A DNA stretch of 64,000 nucleotides from Youhaiella tibetensis (GTDB lineage Bacteria > Pseudomonadota > Alphaproteobacteria > Rhizobiales > Devosiaceae): positions 2,481,260 to 2,545,259 of the forward strand of contig NZ_CP041690.1 in the NCBI RefSeq assembly GCF_008000755.1, written 5' to 3'. Positions 9,101-19,084 of the stretch are shown here, piece after piece (the stretch's first letter is position 1; each line of letters opens with the position of its first letter). Under the pieces are notes generated by a model. That model was not told the origin of the DNA and made no database searches. It was given only the letters and a program-made list of their open reading frames with translations. The position numbers and the translations under genes are program-made.

Positions 9101-9873
9101 AGGCAGTCGTGGGCGGCCACAAGGTCTATGTCCGTACCGGCGAATACGACGACGGGCGCCTGGGCGAGATCTTCATCGACATGCACAAGGAAGGCGCCGC
9201 CTTCCGTGCGATGATGAACAACTTCGCCATCGCCATCTCTCTCGGCCTCCAGTACGGCGTGCCGCTGGACGAATACGTGGAAGCCTTCACCTTCACCCGG
9301 TTCGAGCCCGCCGGCATGGTCATGGGCAACGACCGCATCAAGAACGCCACCTCGATCCTGGATTACGTGTTCCGCGAACTCGCCGTCTCCTATCTCGACC
9401 GCGACGACCTGGCCCACGTTAACCCCGAGGGCCCGACCTCGCTCGGCAAGGGCGTAGCCGAGGAAAAGAGCGCCCGTGGCAACACGGCCGCGCCTGCCCC
9501 GGTGCCCGCCGAGCGCTTTGTATCCCGCGGCATGACCCGCGGCCGCGTGGCCAACTCCTCGCTGATGCTGGTGCCCACGGCCCAGGTTTCGGCAACGGCG
9601 GCTCCGGCCATGCAGACCTCCACGGTCACCGCGCTGCGCACGGCCACGGCCCTCAAGGCCGAGCCCGCCCTCGCCCCTGCGGCCTTCCCGGCCGCCGAGC
9701 TGAGCCCCATCCCGAGCCCCCCGCCCAGCAAGGACGCGGGCCTGCTCCGGGCCGAGGCCCAGATGAAGGGCTACACCGGCGACCAGTGCACCGAGTGCCA
9801 CAACTTCACCATGGTGCGTAACGGCACGTGCCTGAAGTGCGACACCTGCGGCACGACCACGGGTTGCAGCTGA
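6160..9873 (+). CDS. nrdJ: Adenosylcobalamin-dependent (class II) ribonucleotide reductase
   Basis: This 1237-residue enzyme reduces ribonucleotides to deoxyribonucleotides using coenzyme B12 rather than an iron or manganese radical subunit, so it works with or without oxygen. It starts [20 protein letters not shown]. The core contains [17 protein letters not shown], the finger-loop cysteine in NPCSEY (C476), C487 in ACNLASINL, and the phosphate-binding APTGTIG. The C-terminus has a zinc-ribbon-like CxxC-x10-CxxC cluster (C1210, C1213, C1224, C1227) plus C1230 and C1236, typical of the long NrdJ type. An acidic run (DDDEEEDD) and an Ala/Pro linker precede the tail. Length is normal for this subtype. 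It is monocistronic, ending at a terminator. See the riboswitch-controlled nrdHIEF for the B12-independent counterpart. Confidence 0.97.
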   Translation: MRIERRFTKANQSAYEGIEFRNATSEIRNPDGSVVFKLENIAIPAAWSQVASDIIAQKYFRKAGVAKVLKKVEENAVPSWLWRSIPDEAALAALPEKERYGSELDSRQVFDRLAGTWTYWGWKGKYFETEEDAQAFFDELRYMLATQKVAPNSPQWFNTGLHWAYGIDGPGQGHFYVDPFTHKLVQSKSAYEHPQPHACFIQSVDDDLVNEGGIMDLWVREARLFKYGSGTGSNFSRLRGEGEKLSGGGKSSGLMSFLKIGDRAAGAIKSGGTTRRAAKMVVVDIDHPDIETYINWKVKEEQKVAALVTGSKVVSRHLKAILKAAVNCDGAGDDCFDVTKNPALKREVRAAKKALVPENYIYRVIQFAKQGYTDIEFPIYDTDWDSEAYLTVSGQNSNNSVRVTDDYLKAVETDGDWNLMGRITGKVTKTLKARDLWESIGYAAWASADPGIQYHTTINDWHTSPEAGPIIASNPCSEYMFLDDTACNLASINLLPYRKADGSFDVAAYEHTIRLWTIVLEVSVMMAQFPSKAIAERSFKYRTLGLGYANIGGLLMTSGIPYDSVEGRAYAGALTAIMTGVAYATSAEMAKELGAFDDYKRNAKHMLRVIRNHRNAALGNADGYEKLSINPVPLDVANVPYAELTERAKVAWDNALALGEKHGYRNAQVSVIAPTGTIGLVMDCDTTGIEPDFALVKFKKLAGGGYFKIINRAVPPALRTLGYSESQIAEIEAYAVGHGNINQAPGINPGTLRAKGFDDAKIEALNKALASAFDVKFAFNKWTLGEDFLKSLGITDEQLNDFTFELLPALGFSKKDIEAANLHVCGAMTLEGAPHLKAEHLPVFDCASPCGKIGKRYLSIESHILMMAAAQPFISGAISKTINMPNDATVEDCKEAYMLSWRLALKANALYRDGSKLSQPLNAALLADDDEEEDDAVEALVAQNAAARVPVVAEKIVERIIERTVREREKMPDRRKGYTQKAVVGGHKVYVRTGEYDDGRLGEIFIDMHKEGAAFRAMMNNFAIAISLGLQYGVPLDEYVEAFTFTRFEPAGMVMGNDRIKNATSILDYVFRELAVSYLDRDDLAHVNPEGPTSLGKGVAEEKSARGNTAAPAPVPAERFVSRGMTRGRVANSSLMLVPTAQVSATAAPAMQTSTVTALRTATALKAEPALAPAAFPAAELSPIPSPPPSKDAGLLRAEAQMKGYTGDQCTECHNFTMVRNGTCLKCDTCGTTTGCS

Positions 9874-9916
9874 GGGTAGTTGGGGAACAACAACCAAAGC
9901 TAATAAGTCATGTTTG

Positions 9917-9955
9917 GGCGCTCGGCTGAAAAGCCGGGCGCCTTGCTGTTTTGTC
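9917..9955 (+). terminator. Rho-independent terminator of nrdJ
   Basis: An 11-bp stem (GGCGCTCGGCT, 9917-9927, pairing with 9932-9942 with one T-G wobble) closed by a GAAA tetraloop is followed by TTGCTGTTTTG. It lies 44 bases after the nrdJ stop. Confidence 0.85.
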
Positions 9956-9981
9956 TGGCTCTGGTCAAGCGCCTCGGTCGA

Positions 9982-11241
9982 CTAGTGCCCGGTCTGCAGC
10001 ACCATCTGGGCGGCCTGGCGCACGCGCACCTTGTCGGCTTCTATCGGCAAGGCCGATTCTGAACGCTCGAGTGCTTCGGCGGCATGCCGGAGGGCTTGGG
10101 GGCGGAGCCGGCCTTCTCCGAGCCGGGAAAGCGTCAGGAAGGCCTTTTGCAGGCGGAGCCCGATCTCGACTACGGGCGCGCCGTCCCGGGCGATGGGCAT
10201 GAAGAGGTCGTCAAACAGGTCGGCCAGCGCCAAGGGTGGCACGTAGACCTCTGGGTAGTCGGCCTCGTCAAACTCGTCCGGCTCAGACCAGATGGACAAT
10301 ATGCGAACCGCTCGCCCGATGACGTCGATCGCCGTCCCGGGGTCGTTGATGCCGGGCGACAGGGCGCGTGACGCGATTTCGGCGAGGACCGATGCGCCAA
10401 ACCGCGGGTCCTGGTCGAACGAGCGCGTATCGGCGATGGAAAAGCAGTCGCGAACGGCCTTCTCGACCGCTTCGCCCTCGACGCGGGAGGTCCAGGCCAG
10501 CGTCTGCGTAGGATCGACGAACTTGCCCGGAATCGCGTTGAGATAGATGGCGCCACCTTCATCGGGAATGAGCTCGGCAAGCGCTCCGATATCAACGTGC
10601 TGCACGTATCCGATCTTGCTGCTCGGCACGGCGCGAGCGTCTGGCGGCAGGCCCGCCGGATCGTCAAAGGGTCGCCCACCCATATATGGATTTTGATGTC
10701 GGGCCCGCATGGCCTTGGCCGCCGCTTGCTCAACGCTGTCGGTCGTTTCGGTAACCCGGCCGAGCCGGGCCAGGTGGTCAATCCAGCGCAACAAGGTGAC
10801 CACGATCAGGATAATGACGATGATCGTTGCGGCGAACAGGACGACCCTGCCCTGGGCTCCATAGGCTCCGGTGCTCAATACGATTATGCCGACCAGACTG
10901 AACAGGAAGGAGCCGACGAACGTGGACAGCACGTTCTTGGTGGTCGAGTCCTCGATAACCAGCTTCGTGGCACGGGGCGTGACATTGGTCGTGGCCGCCG
11001 AATAGGCCGAGACCATGATGCTGAGCGAAAAGGTCGTAACGGTCAGCATGCTCGAGGCGATGATGCTCAGGATATGGTCGACCGCATTGGCACCCACCTT
11101 GGCCGGCAGGTCGCTCGGAATGTACGGGTCCAGTGCGATACCCAGGAGCGCGACCAGAACCGCAACGACCGAAAAAATGCTGGCGCGAAACCAGATGCGG
11201 CGTGTGACCTGGATGGTAAGCCAAAGCCAGCGGGACGTCAT
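9982..11241 (-). CDS. DUF2254 integral membrane protein
   Basis: A 419-residue protein of the DUF2254 family of predicted membrane proteins with no settled function. The ATG at 11241 follows AGGGA by 7 bases. Four hydrophobic segments lie in the first 150 residues (for example ASIFSVVAVLVALLGIAL, ILSIIASSMLTVTTFSLSIMVSAY, FVGSFLFSLVGIIVLSTGAYG and VVLFAATIIVIILIVVTLL). A large soluble C-terminal part follows, with family-typical IGYVQHVDI and ASRALSPGINDPGTAIDVI motifs. It is transcribed alone, convergent to nrdJ. Role unknown; ion conductance or envelope functions have been guessed for relatives. Confidence 0.85.
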   Translation of the reverse strand: MTSRWLWLTIQVTRRIWFRASIFSVVAVLVALLGIALDPYIPSDLPAKVGANAVDHILSIIASSMLTVTTFSLSIMVSAYSAATTNVTPRATKLVIEDSTTKNVLSTFVGSFLFSLVGIIVLSTGAYGAQGRVVLFAATIIVIILIVVTLLRWIDHLARLGRVTETTDSVEQAAAKAMRARHQNPYMGGRPFDDPAGLPPDARAVPSSKIGYVQHVDIGALAELIPDEGGAIYLNAIPGKFVDPTQTLAWTSRVEGEAVEKAVRDCFSIADTRSFDQDPRFGASVLAEIASRALSPGINDPGTAIDVIGRAVRILSIWSEPDEFDEADYPEVYVPPLALADLFDDLFMPIARDGAPVVEIGLRLQKAFLTLSRLGEGRLRPQALRHAAEALERSESALPIEADKVRVRQAAQMVLQTGH

Positions 11242-11491
11242 GGCATCGTCCCTGTGGGTTCGTCCGAGCCGCGTTGCTGACCAGCCATGTTCAATCTCCT
11301 GTCCTGGCATCGCGAGGGGCGATGATCGAGAGACTTAACAAATGACGGGAAGTAAGGATGCCTTTCTACCGGCTCCTGCCCTCGCCGCCTTGTTGTCTTT
11401 CGGGCGGCTCGACGCGCGGCACGGAAAGGTGTTCTTCTTGTTGTCGCAGAGAACCGTTGTGGTCGCGCTGCCCGAACGAGGAGATATGCCG

Positions 11492-11806
11492 ATGTTCAAG
11501 AGCTTGCCTGCGGGAATTGCCATTCTGGCGACCATCATCGCCTGCACCGCCCCTGCCCGGGCAGACGGGCCGGCGACCGAACCGGCCACGCCCGATTGCG
11601 GGGCGGCAGCGCTCGAGGCGAGCATCGGCAAGGCGGTGGTCGGCACGACGGCCGAAGACGTGACGGTCGGCGGCGCGCCGGTGCAGTCCAAAGGCGTGGT
11701 GCGCGTCATCATGCCGGGCGACATGGTCACCCAGGACTTCAGCGAGGACCGACTCAACCTGGAAGTCGACGAAGCCGGAAACCTGGCTCGGGCGACCTGC
11801 GGCTGA
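11492..11806 (+). CDS. Peptidase inhibitor I78 family protein, exported
   Basis: A 104-residue protein with a signal peptide (MFKSLPAGIAILATIIACTAPARA) and an I78-type inhibitor domain. The conserved opening cysteine lies in DCGAAALEASIGKAV, and the reactive part reads VVRVIMPGDMVTQDFSEDRLNLEVDEAGNLARATCG, with the second conserved cysteine near the end. Family members resemble serine protease inhibitors of the potato-I type and are usually periplasmic or lipid-anchored. The ATG at 11492 is preferred because GAGGAG ends 8 bases upstream; ATG 11486 has too little spacing. It stands alone before the nrdH leader. Confidence 0.85.
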   Translation: MFKSLPAGIAILATIIACTAPARADGPATEPATPDCGAAALEASIGKAVVGTTAEDVTVGGAPVQSKGVVRVIMPGDMVTQDFSEDRLNLEVDEAGNLARATCG

Positions 11807-11979
11807 ACGCACGCAGCGGCCCTCCACGTGCAGCGGCGGCTGTGAAGGCCGATGCCTTCGGCCGCTGCGCGCCAGACTTCCGGACGAGACCGGAGGCCGT
11901 TTCCCGCCCTCGTGATTCCCACGCACCATCGCGGGGAAGTTTCAACCCGATTCATCGCCCCTCACCTACCCCATATCCA

Positions 11980-12014
11980 TTGACGCCAAAGAAGATGCGC
12001 ATACTATATGTAGC
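11980..12014 (+). promoter_or_regulatory. nrdHIEF promoter with NrdR box
   Basis: TTGACG (11980-11985) and TACTAT (12002-12007) are 16 bases apart, placing the start near 12014, just before the riboswitch. CTATATGTAG (12004-12013), overlapping the -10 element, matches 9 of 10 positions of the NrdR-box core CWATATATWG. A weaker match, CCATATCCAT at 11971, lies 33 bases upstream; NrdR sites usually occur as pairs about 31-33 bases apart. NrdR is the ATP/dATP-sensing repressor of reductase genes. Confidence 0.6.
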
Positions 12015-12020
12015 GTTCTA

Positions 12021-12202
12021 GGTTCTTCCGGTTACCAAAGCCGGGAGCTAAGACGGGAACTCGGTGCGCTCCCTATGGGAGCAATGCCGAGGCTGCCCCC
12101 GCAACTGTAAGCGGCGAGTATCTGTTCGTTTTCGGCCACTGGACCCACCGGTTCGGGAAGGCGGAACAGAAGACGCTGACCCGCGAGCCAGGAGACCTGC
12201 CT
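12021..12202 (+). promoter_or_regulatory. Cobalamin (AdoCbl) riboswitch
   Basis: The leader has the full set of conserved blocks in order: GACGGGAACTCGGTG (12053-12067), AATGCCGAGGCTGCCCCCGC followed by AACTGTAAGCGG (about 12083-12114), the GGCCACTGG region (12134-12142), GGTTCGGGAAGG (12150-12161), and the terminal B12 box GCCAGGAGACCTGCC (12187-12201). B12 riboswitches repress downstream genes when cobalamin is plentiful. About 110 bases separate it from the nrdH start. A GC hairpin (CCGGC/GCCGG, 12219-12233) lies there without a T-run, so control may act on translation initiation at GAGGGAT before ATG 12313. Confidence 0.95.
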
Positions 12203-12312
12203 CGAACAAGTTACGTCCACCGGCGGGGTGCCGGAGGCGAGCGGGTGCGCATGGGTCTTCCATTCGGCCGCCGTCCTCTATCCCTGCCCAGCTAACAGAT
12301 GCGAGGGATCAG

Positions 12313-12534
12313 ATGACCATCACCGTTTACAGCAAGCCCGCCTGCGTTCAATGCACCGCCACTACCCGCGCGCTCGACCGCAAGGGTATCGACTATACGC
12401 TCGTCGACATCTCAGAAGACGCCGAAGCCTATGCGCGCGTCCAGGGCATGGGCTACCGCCAGATCCCGGTCGTCGTCGCCGGCGAGCAGCATTGGGCCGG
12501 CTTCCGTCCCGACATGATCGGCGCCCTCTCCTGA
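12313..12534 (+). CDS. nrdH: Glutaredoxin-like NrdH redoxin
   Basis: This 73-residue thioredoxin-fold protein is the specific electron donor of class Ib ribonucleotide reductase. The redox centre is C11-V-Q-C14 in YSKPACVQC, and the C-terminal part GYRQIPVVVAGEQHWAGFRPDMI has the family cis-proline and the W-S/A-G-F-R-P-D motif. The ATG at 12313 follows GAGGGAT by 5 bases. It is the first gene of the operon nrdHIEF, 30 bases before nrdI, and comes under the cobalamin riboswitch and NrdR box upstream. Confidence 0.95.
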   Translation: MTITVYSKPACVQCTATTRALDRKGIDYTLVDISEDAEAYARVQGMGYRQIPVVVAGEQHWAGFRPDMIGALS

Positions 12535-12564
12535 CGCCCGGACCGACGCGGACGCCATGCGGCC

Positions 12565-12956
12565 ATGGGCAACATCGTCTACTATTCGAGCAGCTCGGAA
12601 AACACGCACCGCTTCGTCCGGAAGCTGGGCTTTGAAAGCCTGCGCCTGCCGGTCGAGGCCGGCGGGGAGCCCCCCGTCATCGAAGCACCCTATGTGCTGG
12701 TCCTCCCCACCTATGGCGGCGGAGGGGGCAAGGGCGCGGTTCCCAAGCCGGTTATCCAGTTCCTCAACAATCCTGCCAACCGCAGCCTGATCCGCGGCGT
12801 GATCGCCGCGGGCAACACCAATTTCGGGCCGGCCTACGCGATCGCGGGCGATATCGTCTCGCGCAAATGCGCCGTGCCCCTCCTCTACCGGTTCGAACTT
12901 CTCGGGACCGCGGAGGACGTCGAAAATGTCAGACAAGGACTCGTACGGTTTTGGAC

Positions 12957-12969
<13 letters not shown>
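12565..12969 (+). CDS. nrdI: Flavodoxin-like NrdI, activator of class Ib reductase
   Basis: This 134-residue flavoprotein supplies the oxidant that assembles the dimanganese-tyrosyl cofactor of NrdF. Family marks are the opening [18 protein letters not shown] (FMN phosphate loop), [25 protein letters not shown] and [19 protein letters not shown]. The last codons overlap the start of nrdE by 13 bases, indicating translational coupling. Length is normal. Its presence marks the downstream reductase as class Ib rather than Ia. Confidence 0.95.
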
Positions 12970-16646
<3,677 letters not shown>

Positions 16647-16785
16647 GCTTGTGCTCTCTGCGTTCTGGTGCGCGAGTTCTCCATATTCCCGCTTACGCTC
16701 CTTACGCCGTCGCCACCAATTCTGCCAGTTCGGCCAAGGCAATCGGGAGTGGCCTTCAAGCAGCATGGCGGGACTGCCTCCCCCC

Positions 16786-16830
16786 TTGCGTGGCCAGGTC
16801 CATCCTCTATACTGAACTTTATGGTTCAGT
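16786..16830 (+). promoter_or_regulatory. Promoter and self-operator of the intact ArsR gene
   Basis: TTGCGT (16786-16791) and TATACT (16808-16813) are spaced by 16 bases. A perfect inverted repeat ACTGAAC-tttatg-GTTCAGT (16811-16830) covers the -10 element, the expected transcription start and the ATG at 16821. No Shine-Dalgarno sequence precedes the ATG, so the mRNA may be leaderless. The site would block both promoter and start when bound by the ArsR protein. Confidence 0.65.
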
Positions 16831-17186
16831 ATTCTCAAACCCGCTTCGATGCCTCGTTCTCCGCGCTTTCGGATGCGACGCGGCGCGGCATTCTCGAACA
16901 GCTCGGGCGCTCGGACGCCTCGATCTCGGACCTCGCCGAACGATTCCACATGACCCTTACGGGCATGAAGAAGCATGTGAGCGTCCTCGAGCAGGCGGGG
17001 CTCGTCACGACCGAGAAAATCGGGCGCGTGCGCACCTGCCGGCTCGGCCTGAGCCGGCTGGAGGAAGAGGCCGCCTGGATAGAAGGGTACCGCCAGCTAT
17101 GGGCGGAGCGCTTTGACGAGTTGGACAAAGTCGTCGAACAATTGCAACAGAAGGAGAGAGACGATGGACGAGCAGAGCGTGAGTGA
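16821..17186 (+). CDS. ArsR-family transcriptional repressor (intact AHSA1 pair)
   Basis: This 121-residue winged-helix protein has FSALSDATRRGILEQLG, the recognition helix TLTGMKKHVSVLEQAGLVTTEK, and a C-terminal WIEGYRQLWAERFDELDKVVEQL. It belongs to the same ArsR subgroup as the gene at 3888-4235 but is clearly diverged from it. No metal-binding cysteines occur. Its end overlaps the AHSA1 gene by 23 bases, so the two are translationally coupled. The perfect inverted repeat over its start codon predicts autorepression. Confidence 0.92.
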   Translation: MVQYSQTRFDASFSALSDATRRGILEQLGRSDASISDLAERFHMTLTGMKKHVSVLEQAGLVTTEKIGRVRTCRLGLSRLEEEAAWIEGYRQLWAERFDELDKVVEQLQQKERDDGRAERE

Positions 17187-17676
17187 GCCCGCCCCCTTGA
17201 CGAACAACACGAGCGTGGACCGTCAGTCCGAGCGCGAACTCGTCGTTACGAGGACCTTTAACGGCCCGGTGCGCTTCGTGTTCGAAGCCTGGACCACGCC
17301 CGAACTCCTCATGCGCTGGTGGGCGCCGAAATCGTTCGGAATTACCTTGCTCTCGTGCGAGGCCGACGTCCGCACGGGCGGCACCTATCGCTTCGTCTTC
17401 GGTGTCCCCGGCTCCGACCAGCCCGTGGCGTTCTTCGGCAGGTATATCGAGGTCATTCCCAATCAGCGCCTCGTGTGGACGAACGAGGAAGGCGATGATG
17501 GAGCTGTGACCACGGTCAGCTTCGAGGAAAAGGACGGTAAAACGCAGCTGGTCCTGCGAGACCTCTATCCCTCCAAGGAAGCGCTCGACGAGGCAATCGC
17601 TTCGGGAAGCACCGGCGGATGGCCCGAGCAGTTCGAGAACCTCGACACGCTGCTCCTCACCGAGGGCGCGCGCTAA
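17164..17676 (+). CDS. AHSA1/SRPBCC domain protein
   Basis: A 170-residue START-like ligand-binding protein of the AHSA1 type. ATG 17164 follows GAAGGAGAG. The domain starts about residue 22 with ERELVVTRTFNGPVRFVFEAWTTPELLMRWWAPKSF and continues through GGTYRFVF, FFGRYIEVIPNQRLVWTNE, TTVSFEEKDGKTQLVL and GWPEQFENLDTLL. Such proteins bind hydrophobic ligands in a deep pocket and are often cotranscribed with ArsR regulators. The ligand is unknown. It is the intact counterpart of the broken gene at 3435-3904, and comparison of the two locates the lesions there. Confidence 0.9.
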   Translation: MDEQSVSEPAPLTNNTSVDRQSERELVVTRTFNGPVRFVFEAWTTPELLMRWWAPKSFGITLLSCEADVRTGGTYRFVFGVPGSDQPVAFFGRYIEVIPNQRLVWTNEEGDDGAVTTVSFEEKDGKTQLVLRDLYPSKEALDEAIASGSTGGWPEQFENLDTLLLTEGAR

Positions 17677-17704
17677 GCGCTCCCTTCGGACACGGGACGA
17701 AAGG

Positions 17705-18835
17705 TCACTCCGCCGCGAGGCGCGGCCTTTCGCCCGACCTGTCCGGGCCCACGGCGATGAACCGGCTGATCTCTTCGCCTTCGAGGCCGACGAGCAGCGG
17801 TTGCCTGGTACCCGCGAGCACGGCGGTGTCGTAGATTTCTTCGACGCCCCCGGTGATCGTGAGCGTATGGCAGATCTCGCCATCGCTCAGGCGCATGACA
17901 TAGACCGCGCATTCCGGCTCGCGCCCGCGCCGCGCCAGTTCGCCGTCGAGCGGCAGCCCTGAGAATATGTGGTTTCGCGGCTTGGAAAGACCGATCACGG
18001 CATAGTCGCCGTGAAAGCACAGGCCCCGCAGGAAGCCGGGCAGCCACTTGAGACGCTCGAAGCGCCGCGCCTGGCGATCGATGCGCCCGAACCAGCCGGA
18101 CCCCGCTTCGAGCACATAGAGCTCGCCCTGGTGCATGCGCGGCGTATGGGGCATGGAGAGGCCGGAGGCCACCACGCTGTCATCGCGCATGTCGATCACC
18201 ATGCCTCCGTCGGCGCGCCGGGTCCGCCAGCCATCGGCCACGTTGCTGGCCGCCACGACGCTGGCGTAGGCAGGCTCCCCGTTCTCGAGGCAGAAGCCAT
18301 TGAAATGGCAGCGGTCCTCATTGGTGATTTCGCTGATGAACGCTGGCCGCCAGAGCGGCGAGAAGCTGCCCCTGCCGTCGAGTTCGGCCAGGCAGTTGTA
18401 AAGCGTGACGGCGACCAGGAGCCGCCCGTCCCTATCGACCTGGACATCGTGGATATCCACGCCCCCCGTCACATCCGACCGCCGGGGCATGTAGATGCTG
18501 TCCCAGTTGCCGAGCCGGCATCCGGGCTCGAGCCCGTTCTCGAAACGCCACACCTGATGTTCGGTGGAGAGATAGAGCCCGGAGCCGGTGGCACGCAGCG
18601 CCATGGCACGCCCGAAATTGCGTTCGCTCACAGCGATGTTGCCATCAAGGCCCGGACCGATGAGCACGGTCTTGCCGGCCGTGTAGGTGGTGAAGGCCAG
18701 CGAGATGCCGTTGTGGGCCATCCAGGGCGCGAACTGGCCCGAATAGGTGATGTGGAACGGATTGTCGTCCTTCACGCCTACGCCGTCACCGGCAACAATC
18801 GGCCCCCTCCCACCGGTCAGATCGGATTCGCCCAT
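17705..18835 (-). CDS. TIGR03032 family protein (beta-propeller-like, function unknown)
   Basis: A 376-residue soluble protein of the TIGR03032 family, conserved but uncharacterised. Marks are SGQFAPWMAHNGISLAFTTYTAGKTVLIG, FGRAMALRATGSGLYLSTEHQVWRFENGL, VDIHDVQVDRDGRLLVAVTLYNCLAEL, and KWLPGFLRGLCFHGDYAVIGLSKPRN. The repeating hydrophobic strand pattern suggests a propeller. There is no signal peptide. The ATG at 18835 is preferred over a GTG 12 bases upstream. It is transcribed alone and divergently from the autotransporter. In other genomes members occur near tetratricopeptide or sulfotransferase genes, which are absent here. Confidence 0.82.
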   Translation of the reverse strand: MGESDLTGGRGPIVAGDGVGVKDDNPFHITYSGQFAPWMAHNGISLAFTTYTAGKTVLIGPGLDGNIAVSERNFGRAMALRATGSGLYLSTEHQVWRFENGLEPGCRLGNWDSIYMPRRSDVTGGVDIHDVQVDRDGRLLVAVTLYNCLAELDGRGSFSPLWRPAFISEITNEDRCHFNGFCLENGEPAYASVVAASNVADGWRTRRADGGMVIDMRDDSVVASGLSMPHTPRMHQGELYVLEAGSGWFGRIDRQARRFERLKWLPGFLRGLCFHGDYAVIGLSKPRNHIFSGLPLDGELARRGREPECAVYVMRLSDGEICHTLTITGGVEEIYDTAVLAGTRQPLLVGLEGEEISRFIAVGPDRSGERPRLAAE

Positions 18836-19084
18836 GCCACGCCTCACTCAGTCACTTTGACGCTGGTTTATCAGGTCTTGGGCTGCGTTACGCGCATCCA
18901 CTTGTCAGTCCGTGCAATTGGATTGTCATGGGGTGCAATTCTGGCCCCTCCCTGTCGAACTGCCGCGCAACTCCGGCTAGAGCCAAGTGATTGTCGTGCA
19001 AGCCAAGCTGCCCGGATCGCGCCCTTCGAGCGCGCGCAGTTTCAAGCCCGACGCCAGTGATTCATTTGGGCCATCCGCACGATT

